This document shows, in pieces, positions 40,170 through 52,156 of a stretch of DNA of 64,000 nt (position 1 is the stretch's first letter; each line of letters begins with the position of its first letter). The notes under the pieces are model-generated. The model saw only the letters and a list, made by a program, of their open reading frames with translations, ran no database searches and was not told the DNA's origin. Location of the stretch: the NCBI GenBank assembly GCA_009741485.1, contig CM019237.1, forward strand, positions 49,848,050 to 49,912,049, written 5' to 3'. The translations under genes were made by a program, and so were the position numbers. Source of the DNA: Malurus cyaneus samueli (Eukaryota; Chordata; Aves; Passeriformes; Maluridae).

Positions 40170-41244
40170 GTTAGTGGGGAGGAGGGAGGTGGCAAGGAAG
40201 GAGCTCTGCCTCAAGATACAGACCATTGTTTGCCTTATTTCTAAGTACAACTCTGCTTCTTGCTTTACTCAGTAAATCACATCTAATCAGCATTTGCAGC
40301 AGGTCAGAGAAGTCTGTGAAGGTACCACGGTCTCTCCTGCTTTGATAGAGCAACAGTTTAGGACAGCTAAAGTCACAGATTTTGCCTAAGAGAAGCATTC
40401 TTAATTCTAGTCTTTCTTTCCCCAGCAGCCAGCTACCTTTCCAAAAGCTGTAAAAATAAGTTTAAAATAAAAATCTTCTTCAAGGCCCATGTACTTTTGC
40501 CAAATTCAGCTGGAAATGCTAACAAGTTCAAAAGTTACCGATGAACAAAAGTGACTAAAAACTTTGTTCCCACTGGAAAACACCAAACCCTTTTCCAGAC
40601 TGAGCCCAGCTCTGTCCAACACACTGCTGTCTGCAGATGTGATATAAATCTATTTTTTGTGGTTCTCCACAGAGCCAACCACGTGTGAAAATAGCTGCAT
40701 CCAAACTTCCTGCTAAGGCCACCACTTAACCACAGAGTCCCTGTGTGGGGAACCATCCACACGATGAGCCAATCCCTGGCAGGGAGCCCTTCCAGGGCAG
40801 AATCCGAACTCCATGGCAAACCTGCTGAGGGTGCTCTCAACTCCTGCGTGCAGATGCTTGATAAATGCATTGGAGAGGACTGGCCCTGTGCAGTGGGGAG
40901 CATAAGGCACAGCCACATCCATTCGGCCAGCAGCACAGAAATCAGGAGGGAGATGATGATGAGACATGAGGCATTCGCTCTGATGAGACAGCAAACACGA
41001 GCCCCCACAAAGGCTGTAAAAACTGCTGACATTCACAGCAGCACCAATCAGCTGTGCTCACCCTCCAAATTCTATCGTCTCGCTGAGAAATGAAAAGCTG
41101 CAGGTTTGGTTCACTGCAAACCAGCTCAGCTCTGCGCCGTCTTGTCCCAGTGCTGTCAGCACCAAACTGGGAGGAAAAGCCACAGGGCAGGGAGATTTGT
41201 CTGCATCACTCTGTTACCTTCACAGTTAAACCTTGGAAAATGTC

Positions 41245-41270
41245 TTTTTTTTTTTTTTTTTTTTTTTTTT
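41245..41270. repeat. T26 tract
   Basis: Twenty-six thymines; a poly-A tail if read on the minus strand. No retrocopy is recognisable in the sequence to the right. Confidence 0.85.
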
Positions 41271-44200
41271 GCCAGGAACTTTTCCTGTCGCTGTTTCTCC
41301 CTTTGGGAAAGATACTAATTAGCTGTTTATCATCTGATCAGAAAGGGGAATTGAATATTGCCTGGCTGAGCCACAGCCTGCTGAAATTCACTCCTGACCT
41401 CTCCTTAAATTGAGAAGGCATGTCTGGCAACACCAGAATCAGAGTTTGTAAGTAAGGCTTCTTTTCAGTACAGGTATCTGGCTCATGGTTCCTAGTCAAT
41501 AGGGACTAAAACTTTGCAAAATCAACCATTGGCAGCACTCCCAGGATATTTTTCCATTCGCACATAATTCTAAAAATGTCAGCGCCAGTCTAACCATTCT
41601 CATCTCGAGAGCCTGACACCAGATGTACATTAGTCCGGGGAAAAAAAAAAAATCCAAAATCCGAGCCCCTTCTAAAAAGGAAAACAAATTCAAAGCATGT
41701 TAACACTGGCTCCTGCCTCCAGGCTCTCTGCAAACAAGAGGAAATTTGACAGTGTGATTTTACACCCATGACAATTCAATTAGAAAATCAGACAAGGGAA
41801 TGGCATGGGTTTTACAGGGATGAAACATGAACGATATGTGAGATTCTTGTTCAGGCCTGATTTCCTGTGTGTTTGGGTTTGTTACCAAACAGCAGACAAA
41901 AAAAGTCACAGGCAGGACCTTAAGAGCTATGTGCAGTCCTGGAATGAAATCCAGACAGCCAAACAACGCTGCATCTGACTGTGGGAGAGCTTCCCCAGGG
42001 AAAAAAGCATTTTGGCTTGAGCATTTTGTTCCAGTCATCAGTCTCTGATTATTTTCTCTTCCAAATTCGGATCCTTCACACCCCTCCCCAGCATCACCTG
42101 CCTTGCCTGAGGGGTGAGTGCAGCCAAGATATGCCTTTGGCCATGCTGAGTCCAGGCAAGAAGGGATATTGTTTCCACACTATGCCCACAACACGTACCC
42201 TCGGCATTCCGTCACTGTTAAGAGAGATCTCCATTTAATTTGGGCTGTCAGGAGTCAAGGAAAACAAAGGATACGATTGCAGAGCTCAAGACTATATGAG
42301 TAGGATTCCTGGAATGGAATTCCGTTGACTTGAGTTGGATTGATCTGCAGCTACAGAGTGAATAGAGTGCAGTGTGTGCTTCTGAAATATTTTAAATATA
42401 TATTTCCATGGATGCTGTAAAAATGACTTTACAACTGCTGTCCCTCATGGAAAAAATTAGAAAGCCATCCTCTCCTTACTGGCTCTGATGATGATTGCAT
42501 CTGCTCACCTCCAAGATGTGTTTGGCACCCAAATTGCACTTTTGCTTTCTTGCAAATCTTCATGTTTTCTATATGTACATTTTCACTATGTGTCCGGTCT
42601 CAAAGTATTAACTCATAAATACAAAAAAACGAGTTTTCAGCCCTACTCCTTGTTGAAACAGACCCCCAAGAGTGATACCCTGACACAAAAAGTTCCATCA
42701 CTTTTTCCCAGGTGGTGCACCTCAGCATTCCTCCACATGCTTTTCTTCATGACACCCACACTAAACCATGTGCCCACTCATCTGCTGAAGGAAAACACCT
42801 CCACAGAGGTTCCTCTGCAGAAATTACTCAGCCAGAGAATTCTGCTTCCAGAACATTTGCCACCACAAACAGCCCTTTAGTACTCAGAGGGCTTGCTCGG
42901 CCACTCCTACCTGTGTCAGAGGAGAAAACTGAGTCATGAGGAGAAGGACTATGTTCAGTGTAAGATAACATGGGATGATTCTGGCAATAAAAACCCTGAA
43001 AAAGGAGACCACATGAATAGCTCACCTTCGCTTAGTAGTCCCTTCAGAGAGACTTTTTCACCCCCTTTTTGAGGTGTTTGACAGCATTAACATCTTACAC
43101 TGTTCTAGTTAAAGCTGTCAAGATCCACAGATTATAGAAGAGATTTAAAATGGAAGTTAACTCCTAGACATGCACTCTTTCTCCTCCCTCTGACTGAATT
43201 TAACTCAGGTTCCAGTCCCTGGGGACCCCTGGCATGTAGGCTCACCTTGAAGTCACTGAAGAATTCTAGTGCTGGTCCACTTCCTGCCTGTGCTGGGTGG
43301 TCCATAGTTTCTACAGCACTGGAATGCCATGTGTTCCCACCCCTTCCTTATTTTTTGGTGGGTTTTTTGGTTGGCTGGTTTTGAGTTTTTTTTGGGTTTT
43401 TGTTTTGTTTAATTCCCCACTATTTCCTGGGGCATCCTGCTTCATAGCAAGACCAGGGGATGTGCTCGGCCTCAACTGGAATCCCAAGAGGAATTTGAAG
43501 ATGGACTGAAAACACAAGGCACTGCCTACACTAGGGCCAGGCAAACAGGAAAATCAGCCAAAACCCAAAGCAACAGTATCCCCCTCTCACTGTCAGATCC
43601 ACTTGAACTCCTCTATGTGGTATTGGAAATGCTGGCGGCTTGTGTGGTGATTTTCAGTAGAGTTGCATATAGATGAGTGCAGGTGGAAGCAGAATTAGAT
43701 GAGAACAGATTTTGGCAGGAATAACTGTGCACAGTGAATAGAGACTGGTTATTGTTTAAGAATGTGCCAACAGGGGGAATATGCAAAGCTTTTAAATACC
43801 CCAAAAATTGCCTGAGGGCAGGAGGCCTCCAAGCACAGGGCTGTGTGTACACTTGCACCTAAAGGGTTTGAGGGAATGATCCCAAGCAATGAACCACAAC
43901 CAGCTACACCTAAAGACTCCTGGTCATGCTGCCCACGCTGTACCCAAGCACTCTCTCCCAAAATACTTGCCAGGCTCGATGTGGGAATGAGCAGAGGCAG
44001 GAAGGGAGCCCAGTAGGCTGTGTGCCGAACACCTTGTTTCAGAGGGAGCCTCTGGCAGCAGGAGCACAGCCTGTCTCCTGCCAGCTGGCCTCAGTGCCAG
44101 GGAATGGTCCTGGGCACATTTCATTTTCTAATATAGATGCAGTCAGCATGTCTATGAGAATTTGTATCTCCTCCTCAGTGGAATATCCAGCTTCCTTTTT

Positions 44201-45948
44201 AAGAACAGAGTTATCCCATTTTCCACTAGCGAGAAGCAGTGCAAATTCTATTTTGAAATGCACAGTGTTTCCAAGCCTTCCAGAGAGATTTTTCTCTCGT
44301 GGTCCAGAATTCTGCACTTCTCAGCCTCTGCTCCATTGTCAGTATGCATCACTGAGATGGAGATACCCTGGGAGACAAGTGGAAATGGAAATCTGACCAG
44401 AATTTATGGCTTAGTGGAACTTACTCTGCCAGGCCTGCAGAAGATGCCAGTGCCTGCTTTGGATCCACAATTGAGCACACTCTCCTAAAGGAAGGTACTC
44501 ATATCTTTTCAAAACACTGAGCAGACTTTAAAATCCTGATCCTGAGAGATATTGTGCAGGTATTTTGCCCACTGGCTGAAGTCCAGAAACAACTCTGGGA
44601 GCCACTATCCCTTTCTCAGCCAAATGCCCTGATAGCTCAGCTCTGAACTCCTGCTCTTCCCTTTGCTTCCTATTTGGCTCGAGGAACACTCTCTCCTTCA
44701 AAGCAGAGTGGTCTAACTTTAGCTAGGGGGCATTCCGTCCCAGAACAAGCGTTGTCACCCTCCACACTCCCTGCTTCTTTGCATCATTTTCTTGTATAAT
44801 AAAACACCACAGGTGGGTTTTTTCACAATAACCTTCCTTTAAACAACCCTGTTGTGCAGCTCTACTTTGAAAATTAGTGTTTTCTGAACTAAGAAACTTA
44901 TACAATTTGCTCTGCAAATTCATGTTAAAGCCTTCCTTCAATCATACCCCATTAGATTTTCAAATGATTTTAAAAAAGACAGAAAAAAATTATAAGGCTA
45001 CGTTGCTTGAATAATTCAAATAATTTTTCGCCTCCCAAGTCACAGGCATTTTTACCCACAATTAAGCACGGAGGAGGGAGAGGTAGAGGTTTTAAATGTA
45101 TTGAACTTTCTTGAGAGAATTAAGTATGGTATAATATAACTAATCTCTGCTAACTGAAGAGAGGAAAGAAAGCCCTGGTATGGATTTGTGAGATTTTATG
45201 TAGGAATTACTGTGTGCTAGGACACCACCACTGGAGTCAAATCATAGAAAGGAAAAAATTCTACCTGCTCCTTGTACACACTGGACCCTTAGATCAATAT
45301 AGTATATTTAAATCACATCTTTTCCTTCATGGAAGCATCAGCCCTGACATCAGTATTTATTACACAACTGTGTTGTCCTGAGAAGAGCTGCAAGGTTTCA
45401 CTGCACTCCTCACCCACAGGAGTGAACAAACCACCACTGCTGGCCAGAGTCAGAGATGGGATTTGAGAGAAGAGACCACATATTTCAACATTTATCTCCA
45501 AACTGGCTTTGTCAGTAAACCAGAGAAGGTCAGAATGACCACTGTCTTGAGAGGGAAATTATTACCCCTTTCTATCCAAGGTGGCTTCTTCAGTGACGTT
45601 CTTTCTAAAGTCAATTTTAACAGAACCACAGCTGTTTTCCACAAAAGTGCAAATGACAGCCTAAATGGCTGAAACACAAAAATAGGATGTGTCTTTCTTT
45701 TTTCTCTTCTTTCTGTCAATCAAGTGTTAGAACCTACACTGATTTATTTGGAAACATCCCCCTGATGACTGTGAATTACTAATACAGGAGATAATTTGAA
45801 GATGACTTTTGGTAAACTATAAATTCTATCTGGAAAACCATTAATTCTGCAGCAGCCATAAAGACTGTTTGCTACGAAGCCCATGCTCTAATGAAAACAC
45901 TTTGTTGCCAGCTAGGAAGGTTATTCACTTTACTATTATACCATTCTG

Positions 45949-46057
45949 GAGCATCCACAGCTTCTCTGGGCAACCTGTTCCAGGGGCTCCCCACCCTCAC
46001 AGGGAAGAATTTCTGCCTGATATCCAAACTAAACCCACTCTGTCAGTTTGAAGCCTT
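45949..46057 (-). mobile_element. CR1 LINE 3' fragment (short)
   Basis: gagcatccacagcttctctggg, then caacctgttccaggggct and ccctcacagggaagaatttc. Both ends truncated. Confidence 0.88.
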
Positions 46058-47094
46058 CCTTTTCTTCAAACAAGTTGATATTTCTCTTCACAACTTCTAA
46101 TTCCAATTAATTCTTTAGTCATGTCATTATCGGCTTTAATTCTGTCCTATTCCAATTAACATAAAACTTTTTATTTCCTATTATTTCAATGGTTGCTATA
46201 CCCACATTTTTCACAATGTTTCATCACACAAATATTAGGTATGTTCTGGACAACGGGCCCACAGAGTTACTGGAGAATTCCTGTGTTATTACTCCTATGA
46301 GCTGACAAACAGATATCAGATGGCATGACCCTGGTCCACTGAGGAGTATCACCACCCTGAGGTCCTGGATTTAGGCCAGAAAAACAGAACTTTAACAAGC
46401 AGACAAGGAGAACTGGGGACCAGTTAATGCATACAGAAAGAGAGTTTTTAATAAAAAATACAAAAAAAACCCTACAAACCAACCAACCAAACACCAAACT
46501 TTACAGAAGCTACAAAAAGACTGAACGGCACAATCTAAAAAAATATTTCGTGGTGCTCTACACAGCATAAGTCTTGGCACAATGATTTTGGAACAATGGG
46601 TCATGGGCTATATTGTTGTAAAGACCTTTTCTATTTCATTTTTTGGACATTTGCAGCTATGGAGTGAGGCTGGTGGTCACACAGTGACCTGGCTAAAGCT
46701 CCATCAGAGGCAGGCAGATGTGTTAAGGCTTCATCTCCCAGTTTCCTTGCTGGCCATTCCATCCTGCATGGGGTCAACCTCGTTATTCCCAAGGCTTCCT
46801 CCACACAGTGCCTACCACACAAAATTCCGACCCCACCACTGGCCAAGTGGCAAGGCCAAAGTCTGGATTACGTGCTTAAAGGCCTCCTTACATTATTCCC
46901 TAAATATGGCAGCAATTCACTCTGGAGGCCCTGTCAAATTTCACTCCTGTTGATGGCAGCTTGGATCCACCCCGCTCAATGGCTGGATCAGATGGCAGAG
47001 GGGCAGCTCGTCCCTCACCACGGATCAGTGGCACTGCCACATGCCACTAAACGCTTTCCTCAACTGACCTCAGCACCAGACTACTGACACTGAG
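46058..47094. other. Non-coding sequence
   Basis: Short (AACC)n stretch near 46476-46493. No gene recognised. Confidence 0.5.
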
Positions 47095-47300
47095 CAGGAA
47101 GAAGAATTTCTTCTCAGAAAGGGCTGTCAGGCACTGGAATGGGCTGCCCAGGGAGGTGGTGGAGCCACTGTCCTTGAAGGTGTTCAAGAAGTGGCTGGAC
47201 ATGGCACTCAGGGCTCTGGTAGAGTTGGCAAAGTGGCCATTGATCACAGGTTGGACTTGATGACCTTGGAGGTCTTTTCCAACCTCAGTGATTCTGTGAT
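47095..47300 (+). mobile_element. CR1 LINE 3' fragment
   Basis: aggaagaagaatttcttctc through tggaatgggctgcccaggga to ggaggtcttttccaacctc and agtgattctgtgat. Confidence 0.93.
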
Positions 47301-48528
47301 AAGTTCCAGGAGAGTCATACTTCGTGCACACGTGTCTCTGCCATTGAGACAGCTCTGACATTCACCCTGTCATCTCATGGGAGGTGCAGGGCAGTGCCTG
47401 GAGAACAGCCCAGTGTGATCGAGAGCCCCACCAGCACCACTGCCACCAGACCAGCAGGGCTGGCAGCAGGAGAGACCAGGGAACAGCCAGCAGACGTGCC
47501 ACGTTCTCCTTACAGAGCCCAAATGAAAAGAGCACATAAAGGAAGGATTTGTTTGTGCTGCTCAGAGCAGCATTAAGTCCCCTCTGTGTTCAGTGACCCC
47601 AGCAGATGGGTCACAGTGCACAGCTGCTGGCATGCAGTCCTCGCCTGCAGAGCCGCTCAGAGCCCTGCGAGAGACCGCAGAGGGGATCTCTCTATTCCCT
47701 GAGATCCACATTTTAGACATCTCAGTCCAGCCAAGCCCACTCCTATTTGTGCCTCCTGAGCCCTCTCCCCCTTTGAAAGGCTTGCTCTCCCCTTCCGCAG
47801 CCTTTTCTTTACCCTGCTCGTACGCAGATCATGGTGCAATTGTTCATACAGCTCCGGGAGATAAATGGTATTATATAACTGCTTGTTAGTGTTTTATCGT
47901 TTTTTAGGATGATGGAAAAGTAAAAGGGAAACATAGACTCCCCTTGGGGTCAGGCAAAGCAAACCTAACTTACATTACTGGTGATCCAAAAGAATATTCA
48001 CTTCAGCACCCTCAAGAATGCATTTTAGTGCACACTGTCCCACATGAGAGGACAAGCCATTAATGACTATGGCATGTGTGGGGTGAGGAAGCTTCTCTGT
48101 TGCAGCTCCTAGCCAATAGAGTTTGCAAGGAAGCGTTGGTTTGTTGTTTGGCTGGGTTTGTTTGGGGATTTTTCTGTCTGCAATGATTCGCTATTCATTA
48201 AGCTCTGATATTTCAGTGGTTTTGATATGGCAAAGAGGTTTTATTCAGCTTGCTGCTCAGTCCGGGTCAGCTAACATCAAATCAATGGTGGTTAGGGCAT
48301 AGTTCCTTCTTGTAATGGACTTAAAGAGAAAACTCTTCCTCTCTCATATTTCCAGGAGCTTTCCTGGAGGGATTCCATTCTTTCCTACTCTCACACGCTT
48401 TTCCAGCACAAATTTGCATTGGCACATTACATGGCTGTGCCAGGTACCCACATATCTGTCCCAAAGTCCAAGGGGAACCAATCCAAGGTTTCAGCCTGGT
48501 TTATATTTCATCTTTAAATAATCATTGG
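47301..48528. other. Non-coding sequence
   Basis: Nothing recognised on either strand. Confidence 0.5.
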
Positions 48529-48600
48529 AGAATCAAAGAATGGTTCTAACCCTGAGCTGGAAGGGACCCACAAGAAGCATTGTAGCCTAGCTCATGATCT
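48529..48600 (-). mobile_element. Probable decayed CR1 LINE 3' end
   Basis: gagaatcaaagaatggttctaaccctgagctggaagggaccc resembles the reverse complement of a CR1 terminus. Too short and diverged for certainty. Confidence 0.5.
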
Positions 48601-49084
48601 CAAAACTCAAAATCATAAAGATCAGTCATCTAAAACACCCACTGAAAACTGTGTTACTTTAAGCACATGCCCATGCTAATTGCCCTGCTGAACTGGGCTC
48701 TAACCATGTTTCTGGTCATATTACTCAGTCTTTGGCAGCAGTACCTCTCATTAGAAAGCAAATCCTTTACTGCCCTATAAGCCAATAGAAATTATGCATT
48801 ATTTGTAAAGACATGAAAGCTGGCTTTACCGGAACTGTGTTTAAAAAACATTTAGAAACCCAAGCAAAACAAATATTTTCAACCACATTTTAAGAATAAT
48901 TTGTTTACTTTCTTTTGGGAAATTCTGCTGTTTTGTTATGGAAAAACACAGCATATTCAAACAGAAGGTTGAGGAATAATTTGACAACCTTGCATAGAAC
49001 CCTGTGCAGCAGTCAGGGTGTTTTGCTCTCACTAGGCTTGGTTTTGGTCAGGACAAACTCCCTCTAGTCTCAGTTGTAGCAGGG

Positions 49085-49262
49085 ACATATTAGATATTAG
49101 AAAAAATTATTTTCTGTGAGGGTGGTGAGGCCCTGGCCCAGGTTGCCCAGAAAAGTTGTGGATGCCTGGAACCTGGTCTAGTAGATGTCCCTGCCCATTG
49201 CAGAGGTTGGAAGGAGGTGATCTTTAAGGTCCCTTACAACCAGCACCATTCCTTAATTCTAT
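49085..49262 (+). mobile_element. CR1 LINE 3' fragment with deletion
   Basis: ttttctgtgagggtggtgagg, then ggcccaggttgcccagaaaag, and aggtcccttacaaccagcacc. A central block is missing. Confidence 0.9.
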
Positions 49263-52156
49263 ACATTGGAATCCAGAATTTTGCAGCCTGGCTGCTGTGG
49301 GAAGCTAAAGGCCCTCAGCACCTTGCAGGACTCAGTCCTGTGGTACCTGTGCAAACATGAAGCAGGGCTCAACAGGCAGCTGTGACAATGTCACAGCTCA
49401 CTGCCACTGCAGGGTGAGGATTTCACTCCTTGCTTCCTCACTTCCCTGCACTACTGACCCTCCCTATCCCTTCCTTGCACCACCTCTGGCACTCACTTGC
49501 TTTCCAAATCCCTAATTTGACAGAAAAAAATCTACCTTGTTGTTGCTGCATTTAATTTTCTGTCAGACGAGTGAGCTCGAGCAGCTCCTGGAAGAGAAGG
49601 CAGCACTTGCACTTGTACTTCCATGAGGAGAGAACCAGTTGAATGTAAACAACAAAAGGACACACTATGGGAAGAAGAAAACTGAACAGGAGGGAAGAAG
49701 ACCAGGACTTCCCTCTGTGTCACCAAGATGAGCTCAATGTACTCCTCAATGCCCTGACCTGCCTGGCAATAACTATGGGGATGTAATCCAGATCCCTAAA
49801 ATCCTTGCACAGGGTGCCAAACAAGTGGCTGTGTGGGCAATTGCCCCTGCTCTGAGGAGCTGACAGCCCAATCCAGCACAACACACAACTGGAAGATCAA
49901 ACTCTGGCCATCAGGAATGTGGGGGTAGTAGTTACAAGAAAGACAACTGCAAAACTTTATCCTGAAAGACTCACTGCAATTGTTTGGTACTTATTCAGGT
50001 GAGTCAGATGGATTCAATCAGTGAGAGCAAAACAATTTGTGTGAGCAAAAAGCCTTATTCTGAGTCCATCAATGCCCAAGATCTCAGCATGTGCAGCAGA
50101 CTTAAACCACGTCTTTGTTTCATCTTAAATTCAGCCTCACCAAAGAGCTGATTCTGTGCTTCCCCTCGATCAGCAACTCCCACTGAAGCAAACTGGAGAT
50201 CTGCCCGAGTCTGGAATGCAGCTGCACTGGGCACTTTTCCTGTCAATCTTGTTTCAGACAGCTCCTCAGCACATTATAGCATCATTCCTCATCTAAATGA
50301 ACAAGCAAACCAACCAGGAAACCAACTTGTAAAATTATAAAATCAATGTGGAAGATGGTGTTCTCCATTACGAGATTCAAATTCCTTCCCTAACCCCTAG
50401 GCACTCTGTTCATGCAAAGTATGACTTGCTTGGCACTTGTTTTACTGATTAGGAAGGAAAAAATCATAATGCATTTGAGCATTATCACTAAAGAGCACAG
50501 TGAGGAACAGGAAAGCAACATTTGTGTCTGGGGGAGAGAATGTCAGACCACTGCCCTGCAAAGCTGATTTCAAGTTATCTCAGGGCACAGATGAGGTGCT
50601 TGAATAAATTACAATCCCAACTGACCACTTAGTTATATTAGAAAATTTGTTAGAAACAAACCTTGAGCAAGGTTGACAATGAAGCTTTCTCTTTCTGCTA
50701 CTCTTGCTGCGCCACAGGATGTGGGAAAGGCATGGAACATCCTTCAGCAATAAAAACAGAAGCAGGAGGGAGAAACAGAGATGTCCTTTGCAAGAAAAAT
50801 AGTAACTCTTTGAGCTCCTTGAGCCAAAGGAATAACTTTGTGTCAGTCTTCAGAGAGAGCTGCGATCTCGATGGAGATAATGCGTCACTCGTCTCTCAAC
50901 AACGCCTCAACTGTACAATCCACAGCGCTGAGAAGGTTTTGTTTGGAAGTAAAAGAAACCAGGGACGTGTTTTGATGAACAGATGGTGCTTTCCGTCCGT
51001 GTCCAAGAGAAAAGCCCCGCAATGGTCACTTAAGCAGCACGGCACACCATGTTTGACTCCTGAAGTGCTATCTACTCCCAGTCTGCGGTAACAAAAACAC
51101 AGTGAACTGTGTACACAAATGGTGTGTGGATACATAAAGGTGACTCATACACATGCCCAAGGAATCTGGAGCGTACAATGAAAACAGTTTTGCAGATATT
51201 GCACTCAATATTCTACTTTCTCATTGTGCCTATCCACTCCCTCATGTTTTTCATCTGTTGTGCACTTGAAAATCTGTTCAGATCACTTTTGATCTGTTGT
51301 GCACTGGATTGAAACCAGTAACAGCAGACAGTGTATTTGTTTCTTTCGATCTCAGAAATATAACAAAGGTATAAAACTGTGAAACTACAAAGAAAAAAAA
51401 AAAGAAATAGCTGCACATACGTCTTTGAGAGGGGTCAGTAAGCACATGACTGAATTACTTAGAAATTCTGAAACAGGAAGGTAATTAATAAAATTATTGA
51501 TAAAGAAGTATATCTACAATATTTAATAATTTAAGGCTCACAAGAAACTAACATATCAATGACAACAGAAGTTTTCTGCTATAGGGTTCAAAGCACCAAA
51601 TTCACTTCACATACAAGATAACCAGATCTGTACTGATCACAAGTGGAAAATCCAGAAAGTGCTGATCTGCTAATGTTCCTAGTGCTTTAATGATATCGTA
51701 TTTCACAGGAATAAGAAATCCTTTCAACCATAAATACAGTCATACCGATACAAAATATATTTGAATAATTTCAATTTGAAACTACAGTACAAAACCCCCC
51801 AGTTCTTTATACTAAACCTGGAGCAACTGAATTGGTCACAAATTACCCATTTAAAACCAATGACCATTTGCTAAAATAAGTATCTACAAATTAGATTTTT
51901 CACTGTCATATTTTACCAGCTCCTGCATCATGGAGCGTAGCTTATTCTTAGTCTATTTTAAAAATAGGTGACCCTTTGTGTCATGGAAAAAGAACATAAA
52001 AACATGTATTCCTGGAGGACTGCTCAGGACAGTGATCAATTTATAAAATACAGCCTGACTTAAAAAACTAATTGGTACTAAAAGAATAATTATAGTAGCA
52101 AGTTTCTGACACCAGAAAATCCCCCTGCCCCTCTGAACTCCAGCTCTCTCCTCTCC
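49263..52156. other. Sequence downstream of KCNA5, including its unseen 3' UTR
   Basis: 2.9 kb. The KCNA5 3' UTR must occupy the right-hand part. No canonical AATAAA (minus) stands out close to the stop; ATTAAA-like sites occur at 51686-51691 and 51522-51527. A 14-base direct repeat (atctgttgtgcact) occurs at 51253 and 51292. Confidence 0.5.

Larger units (their letters stand above)
39481..45948. other. Gene-poor stretch
   Basis: 6.5 kb with an imperfect duplication at 40109-40169, T26 at 41245-41270 and T/G-rich sequence at about 43350-43412. A 165-codon minus frame (40535-41032) is unrecognised. No gene called. Confidence 0.5.

Noticed and set aside
40535..41032. 165-codon minus-strand frame with a hydrophobic start
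   Set aside because: The hydrophobic N-terminal stretch is suggestive, but no family, splice sites or neighbouring exons support it.
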